The position numbers and the translations under genes were made by a program. The notes under the pieces are model-generated. The model was given only the letters and a program-made list of their open reading frames with translations. It was not told the DNA's origin and did not search any database. Of a DNA stretch of 7,780 nt, positions 5,556-7,780 are shown piece by piece. This DNA is from a bacterium (GTDB taxonomy: Bacteria; SZUA-79; Acidulodesulfobacterales; Acidulodesulfobacteraceae): assembly GCA_021800805.1 (NCBI GenBank), contig JAJYYR010000032.1, forward strand, positions 1 to 7,780, read 5' to 3'. How positions within the stretch are numbered: the stretch's first letter is position 1; every line of letters begins with the position of its first letter.

Positions 5556-5602
5556 ACTCTTAATCAGTAGGTCCCCGGTTCGATCACGGGACAGCCCACC
5601 AC
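5556..5602 (+). repeat. attR direct repeat (displaced tRNA-Lys 3' fragment)
   Basis: Right copy of the 47-base repeat: anticodon loop, T arm, acceptor 3' strand and CCA of tRNA-Lys with no 5' half, so it is not a tRNA gene. Its single difference, A at 5586 in place of C883, breaks the conserved first T-stem pair (position 53-61). That is expected of the copy freed from selection. Confidence 0.92.
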
Positions 5603-5629
5603 TTACGGTTAAGGGGGTTCGCCTATATA

Positions 5630-5687
5630 AAATTAAGCAATATTCTCCGCTTAATTTGCGGAGATTCGCCCTTTTATTCTCCGCAAA
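5630..5687. repeat. Three overlapping, mutually exclusive hairpins
   Basis: Stem A pairs AAATTAAGC (5630-5638) with GCTTAATTT (5649-5657). Stem B pairs TCTCCGC (5644-5650) with GCGGAGA (5658-5664). Stem C pairs TTTGCGGAGA (5655-5664) with TCTCCGCAAA (5678-5687). A and B share bases, and B and C compete for the same GCGGAGA arm. The 10-mer TATTCTCCGC is repeated at 5641-5650 and 5675-5684. The position fits the original tRNA-Lys terminator region, or the 3' end of the leftward gene ending at 5780. No gene lies in 5603-5779. Confidence 0.55.
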
Positions 5688-5779
5688 GTCAAAAGTTTTC
5701 CTGAATTTTTCCGAAAAATATGCAAGGCTGTAAATTCCCGCCGAATCACTAATCTGCGTTTTGCCGTTTCCTTTTTGCC

Positions 5780-5977
5780 TTATTTGCGGTGCCCGTCATG
5801 ATTCTGAGAATAAAAATACCCTGCAAATATCAGAAATATAGCAAACAGCAAAAAAAGAACCGTTTTGCCGATAACGAAAAACACGTTTCCGCTATGCAGG
5901 ATTACAAAAATAAGGGACGCCGCCAAGCTGGCGGCTGCCATTACCGCATATATTATCGCTTTAATTTTATTCGTCAC
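5780..5977 (-). CDS. Small two-helix membrane protein, unknown
   Basis: Not recognised. A 65-residue hydrophobic peptide with two predicted membrane helices (about residues 5-27 and 35-56), a basic N-terminus (NKIK) and a polar His-rich tail (NHDGHRK). The opposite-strand frame in the same place is polar, Lys/Arg-rich and lacks sense as a protein. I favour this strand because of its clean hydrophobic pattern and an AGGAGG at 5988-5993 ten bases before a GTG start (5975-5977). It is a single-gene unit divergent from the BI-1/YccA gene. Without homologues in hand, moderate confidence that it is expressed. Confidence 0.65.
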   Translation of the reverse strand: MTNKIKAIIYAVMAAASLAASLIFVILHSGNVFFVIGKTVLFLLFAIFLIFAGYFYSQNHDGHRK

Positions 5978-5999
5978 GATACTTTCCCCTCCTATTTTA

Positions 6000-6027
6000 A
6001 TTATATAGCAGTTTAGCGGTTATTCAA
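6000..6027 (-). promoter_or_regulatory. Possible promoter of the small membrane protein gene
   Basis: On the minus strand, -35 TTGAAT (6022-6027) and a perfect -10 TATAAT (6000-6005) are 16 bases apart. The start would fall near 5993, just before the AGGAGG ribosome site, giving a leader of about 16 bases. Confidence 0.45.
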
Positions 6028-6047
6028 TTTTTGTTCCGGACGGAATA

Positions 6048-6076
6048 TTGAAATAAATCTAATTAAATTGTATAAT
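6048..6076 (+). promoter_or_regulatory. BI-1/YccA gene promoter
   Basis: The -35 TTGAAA (6048-6053) and a perfect -10 TATAAT (6071-6076) are 17 bases apart, with a start near 6083 and a leader of about 40 bases. Near-consensus, so the gene is probably well expressed. Confidence 0.75.
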
Positions 6077-6122
6077 GTGAGGTAAATTTAAAATACATTT
6101 AAATAAAGAGGATTTAATTAAA

Positions 6123-6827
6123 ATGCCTACGGATTACGGTTACGGTATCGCTAAAACGGGGGAACGCGCCCAGGAAGGCCTTTCCGACTTCTTCAGGGGG
6201 GTTTTTACGTGGATGACTCTGGGGCTTGCTATTACCGGCTTTGTTTCGTATCTCGTCGCCTCGGATAAGACCGTCGCGCTTTATCTTTACTCCCATATAT
6301 TAATATTTTACCTTCTTATCGGCCTTCAGCTCGCCGCCGTTCTGGGACTTTCGTTCGGAATAAACAGGCTTCCGGCGAATATCAGCGAAACTATTTTTTT
6401 ATTATATTCGGGCTTAACGGGAGTTACGTTTTCATTTATTTTCCTCATTTATACCAACCAGTCTATCGGCGAGGTGTTTTTCATCACCGCCGCTTCGTTC
6501 GGACTGCTTGCCTTTATGGGCTACACGACAAAAAGGGATTTGACGGAAATGGGCAATTTTATGCTCGTCGGACTTTTTGCCATTATAATTGCGATGGTCG
6601 TAAATTTTTTCCTTCACAGTTCGACTTTGATGTACGTCGTCTCGGTACTAGGCGTCGTTATATTCCTGGGCTTGACCGCCTACGATATGCAGAAGCTGAA
6701 GCAGATATATTTAAGCAGTGCTTTCGACGAGAGAAAAGAAAGGGTTATGGGGGCGCTGACGCTGTATCTGGATTTTATCAACCTGTTCCTGATGCTTTTA
6801 AATCTTTTCGGGCAGAGAAGGGATTGA
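6123..6827 (+). CDS. Bax inhibitor-1/YccA family membrane protein
   Basis: A 234-residue inner-membrane protein of the BI-1 (TMBIM) family, about the usual bacterial length, with seven hydrophobic segments (roughly 26-46, 57-78, 90-111, 117-134, 145-164, 170-187 and 210-230). The cytoplasmic N-terminus carries the common RAQEGLSDFFRGVFTWM entry into helix 1. Family marks are FMGYTTKRDLTEMG (131-144) after helix 4, TAYDMQKLKQIY (185-196) at the end of helix 6, and LYLDFINLFLMLL in helix 7. D188 and D217 sit where bacterial homologues have the paired aspartates of the pH-sensitive gate. Relatives act as calcium leak channels or bind the FtsH protease; neither can be chosen from sequence alone. 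GAGGA at 6108-6112 precedes the ATG. It is monocistronic and convergent with the glycosyltransferase gene. Confidence 0.93.
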   Translation: MPTDYGYGIAKTGERAQEGLSDFFRGVFTWMTLGLAITGFVSYLVASDKTVALYLYSHILIFYLLIGLQLAAVLGLSFGINRLPANISETIFLLYSGLTGVTFSFIFLIYTNQSIGEVFFITAASFGLLAFMGYTTKRDLTEMGNFMLVGLFAIIIAMVVNFFLHSSTLMYVVSVLGVVIFLGLTAYDMQKLKQIYLSSAFDERKERVMGALTLYLDFINLFLMLLNLFGQRRD

Positions 6828-6830
6828 TAA

Positions 6831-7565
6831 TTATCTCACGACGTCGTAATGTTCCGGCGGCTTAAAGAAATATCCGCCCATCCATTCCATTGCGGTCTTA
6901 AAATAGCCGTTAATTTCAAACCTTCTCATAGACGTAACCGCGCTTATTCCGCCGAGATATTTAAACTTTCCGAATTTATTTTTTAAGGCGATGCTTATAA
7001 ATTTAAGGTCTTCTCCCGCCTGCATTTTTTCGTCGAAACCTCCGACTTTTTCATAAACGTCTTTATGACAGAATATCAAAGCCATAGACGTTTTCGATAT
7101 TATATGCGCTATATTGTTGCCGGACATGAAAATCCGCGCCTTGGCCGTATTAATATCGGGCAAAAGCTTTGACGTTCCTATAAAATCCGGCTTGTCTTTA
7201 AAATCGTCGAGCCTTTTTATAAAACCGTCGTTCAAAAGGGTGTCGGCATCCAGAAACAGGAAAACGTTTCCTCTCGAAACGGAGGCGCCGATGTTTCTTG
7301 CTTCCGATACTCCGCTGAAGTTATCCGCTATAAGATTGACCCCTGCGTCGGCATATTTGGATACCGCTCCTTCCGTATCGTCCGCGCCGCGGGTAACTAC
7401 TACCGTTAGTTCGCATAGGGTTTTCCCTTCCGCCGCGATACCCCTGAAATCTGCCGGATTTTCGTCTTTTTTAATAAAAACGATGCCGCTCTGGCTTAAA
7501 AGCCTTTCTATCGATGCCCCTATATACTTTTCTTCTTCATGAGCCGGTATAATTACGGAAACCAT
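6831..7565 (-). CDS. Family 2 glycosyltransferase (GT-A fold)
   Basis: A 244-residue cytoplasmic enzyme. It opens with MVSVIIPAHEEEKYIGASIERLL (split: VSVIIPAHEE 2-11), the family 2 nucleotide-binding start. Next come SEARNIGASVSRGNVFLFLDADT (87-109) with the metal-binding D106-A-D108, and YEKVGGFDE plus GEDLKF (184-189) with the acceptor-side Glu-Asp. No membrane helix is present. The family transfers a sugar from a nucleotide sugar to a lipid, protein or glycan acceptor; the substrate cannot be read here. Compared with common members, residues 26-55 hold an extra charged insertion. The gene starts four bases after the upstream glycosyltransferase stop, so the two are cotranscribed and likely act in one glycan or glycolipid pathway. 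Its stop lies three bases from the BI-1 gene stop, leaving no room for a separate terminator. Confidence 0.92.
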   Translation of the reverse strand: MVSVIIPAHEEEKYIGASIERLLSQSGIVFIKKDENPADFRGIAAEGKTLCELTVVVTRGADDTEGAVSKYADAGVNLIADNFSGVSEARNIGASVSRGNVFLFLDADTLLNDGFIKRLDDFKDKPDFIGTSKLLPDINTAKARIFMSGNNIAHIISKTSMALIFCHKDVYEKVGGFDEKMQAGEDLKFISIALKNKFGKFKYLGGISAVTSMRRFEINGYFKTAMEWMGGYFFKPPEHYDVVR

Positions 7566-7569
7566 AAAT

Positions 7570-7780
7570 TTATTTAACCCCTGTTGCCTTAAGAAATCTT
7601 TCCACGCTTTCCGCGGTTTTCCACGGAGGCTTAAAACCCTTATATTTTAACGCTTCTTCGGTATCGGCGTCAAGTTTAAGTTTCCTCTGTTTTACGGAGT
7701 GAAAATATCCGGCTTTTTCAAGATGCTTTCCGAGATAAATCTGTTCCGTCTGCCCCGGCGTCGGAATAAAAAACGCTTTT
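7570..7780 (-). CDS. C-terminal part of a GT1/GT28-like (MurG-type) glycosyltransferase, cut by the window edge
   Basis: Only the last 69 or so complete codons are inside the window; the frame stays open to the right edge and stops with TAA at 7570-7572. The visible segment begins KAFFIPTPGQTEQIYLGKHLEKAGY. The PTPGQTEQ motif is the conserved donor-site loop in the C-terminal domain of GT-B fold enzymes related to MurG and UDP-glycosyltransferases, followed by the usual helix that removes duplicates of the acceptor end. The remainder ends KPPWKTAESVERFLKATGVK. The donor is probably a UDP-sugar (family knowledge); the acceptor is unknown. Its stop is four bases before the family 2 glycosyltransferase start, indicating one operon. 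Confidence 0.8.
   Translation of the reverse strand, partial: KAFFIPTPGQTEQIYLGKHLEKAGYFHSVKQRKLKLDADTEEALKYKGFKPPWKTAESVERFLKATGVK

Larger units (their letters stand above)
853..5602. mobile_element. tRNA-Lys-integrated genomic island (about 4.75 kb)
   Basis: The island is bounded by a 47-base direct repeat (853-899 and 5556-5602, one mismatch) that matches the tRNA-Lys 3' half from the last anticodon-stem base through CCA. That is the usual target of tyrosine recombinases. Inside are a tyrosine recombinase remnant, a SIR2-like four-gene operon and a BrnT/BrnA-like toxin-antitoxin pair. All protein genes inside face the same way, leftward toward the tRNA. No replication, capsid or conjugation gene is visible, so this is not a complete phage or conjugative element. 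By eye its base composition is more AT-rich than both flanks. With the recombinase broken, movement would need an enzyme supplied from elsewhere. Confidence 0.88.

Noticed and set aside
5556..5602. A second tRNA gene
   Set aside because: Only the 3' part of tRNA-Lys is present; there is no 5' acceptor strand or D arm, and the T stem is broken at 5586. It is the att repeat.
5789..6016. Plus-strand open frame over the small membrane protein
   Set aside because: Its product is Lys/Arg-rich without domain pattern, while the minus strand gives a clean two-helix protein with AGGAGG.
7114..7542. Plus-strand open frame of 142 codons
   Set aside because: It is antisense to the family 2 glycosyltransferase, whose catalytic motifs are clear; low-complexity Ser/Leu/Ala composition is typical of a shadow.
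1..7780. CRISPR array
   Set aside because: No series of regularly spaced repeats is present; the only long repeat is the pair of att sites.

Overview
The window is a bacterial chromosome segment of moderate to low GC with Shine-Dalgarno sites and sigma70-type promoters. No gene here fixes the phylum. The flanking genes (a PRPP-binding phosphoribosyltransferase, tRNA-Lys, a Bax-inhibitor-1/YccA membrane protein, two glycosyltransferases) look like ordinary housekeeping DNA of a free-living, probably Gram-negative bacterium. By eye, the stretch between the two tRNA-derived repeats is clearly more AT-rich than the flanks, especially the SIR2-like gene.

The centre is a compact genomic island of about 4.75 kb inserted into the 3' half of an intact tRNA-Lys(CTT) gene (823-898). 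The 47 bases from the anticodon stem/loop to just past CCA (853-899) recur at 5556-5602 with one mismatch, giving a textbook attL/attR pair. Between them lie: a tight leftward four-gene run (SIR2-like NADase-type protein, exported protein, membrane-anchored helical protein, small protein with an amphipathic or hydrophobic helix); a decayed tyrosine recombinase gene of catalytic-domain size; and a BrnT/BrnA-like toxin-antitoxin pair with its own strong promoter. I read the island as a small defence-type cargo that can probably no longer move by itself, possibly held in place by the toxin-antitoxin pair. The SIR2 four-gene operon is the best candidate for an undescribed system. No partner gene is recognisable as a known Thoeris, DSR, SIR2-HerA or short-Argonaute component.

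Layout. 3-659 (-): phosphoribosyltransferase. 660-822: divergent promoters. 823-898 (+): tRNA-Lys. 899-994: AT-rich left island end with no gene. 995-3806 (-): SIR2 operon. 3863-4488 (-): integrase pseudogene. 4489-4684: regulatory DNA with a repeated 12-mer over the integrase promoter. 4685-5276 (-): toxin-antitoxin. 5277-5555: AT-rich right end with the toxin-antitoxin promoter and an outward promoter. 5556-5602: attR. 5603-5779: overlapping alternative hairpins, no gene. 5780-5977 (-): two-helix membrane peptide. 6123-6827 (+): BI-1/YccA protein. 6831-7565 (-) and 7570 to the window edge (-): two glycosyltransferases in one operon, convergent with the BI-1 gene.
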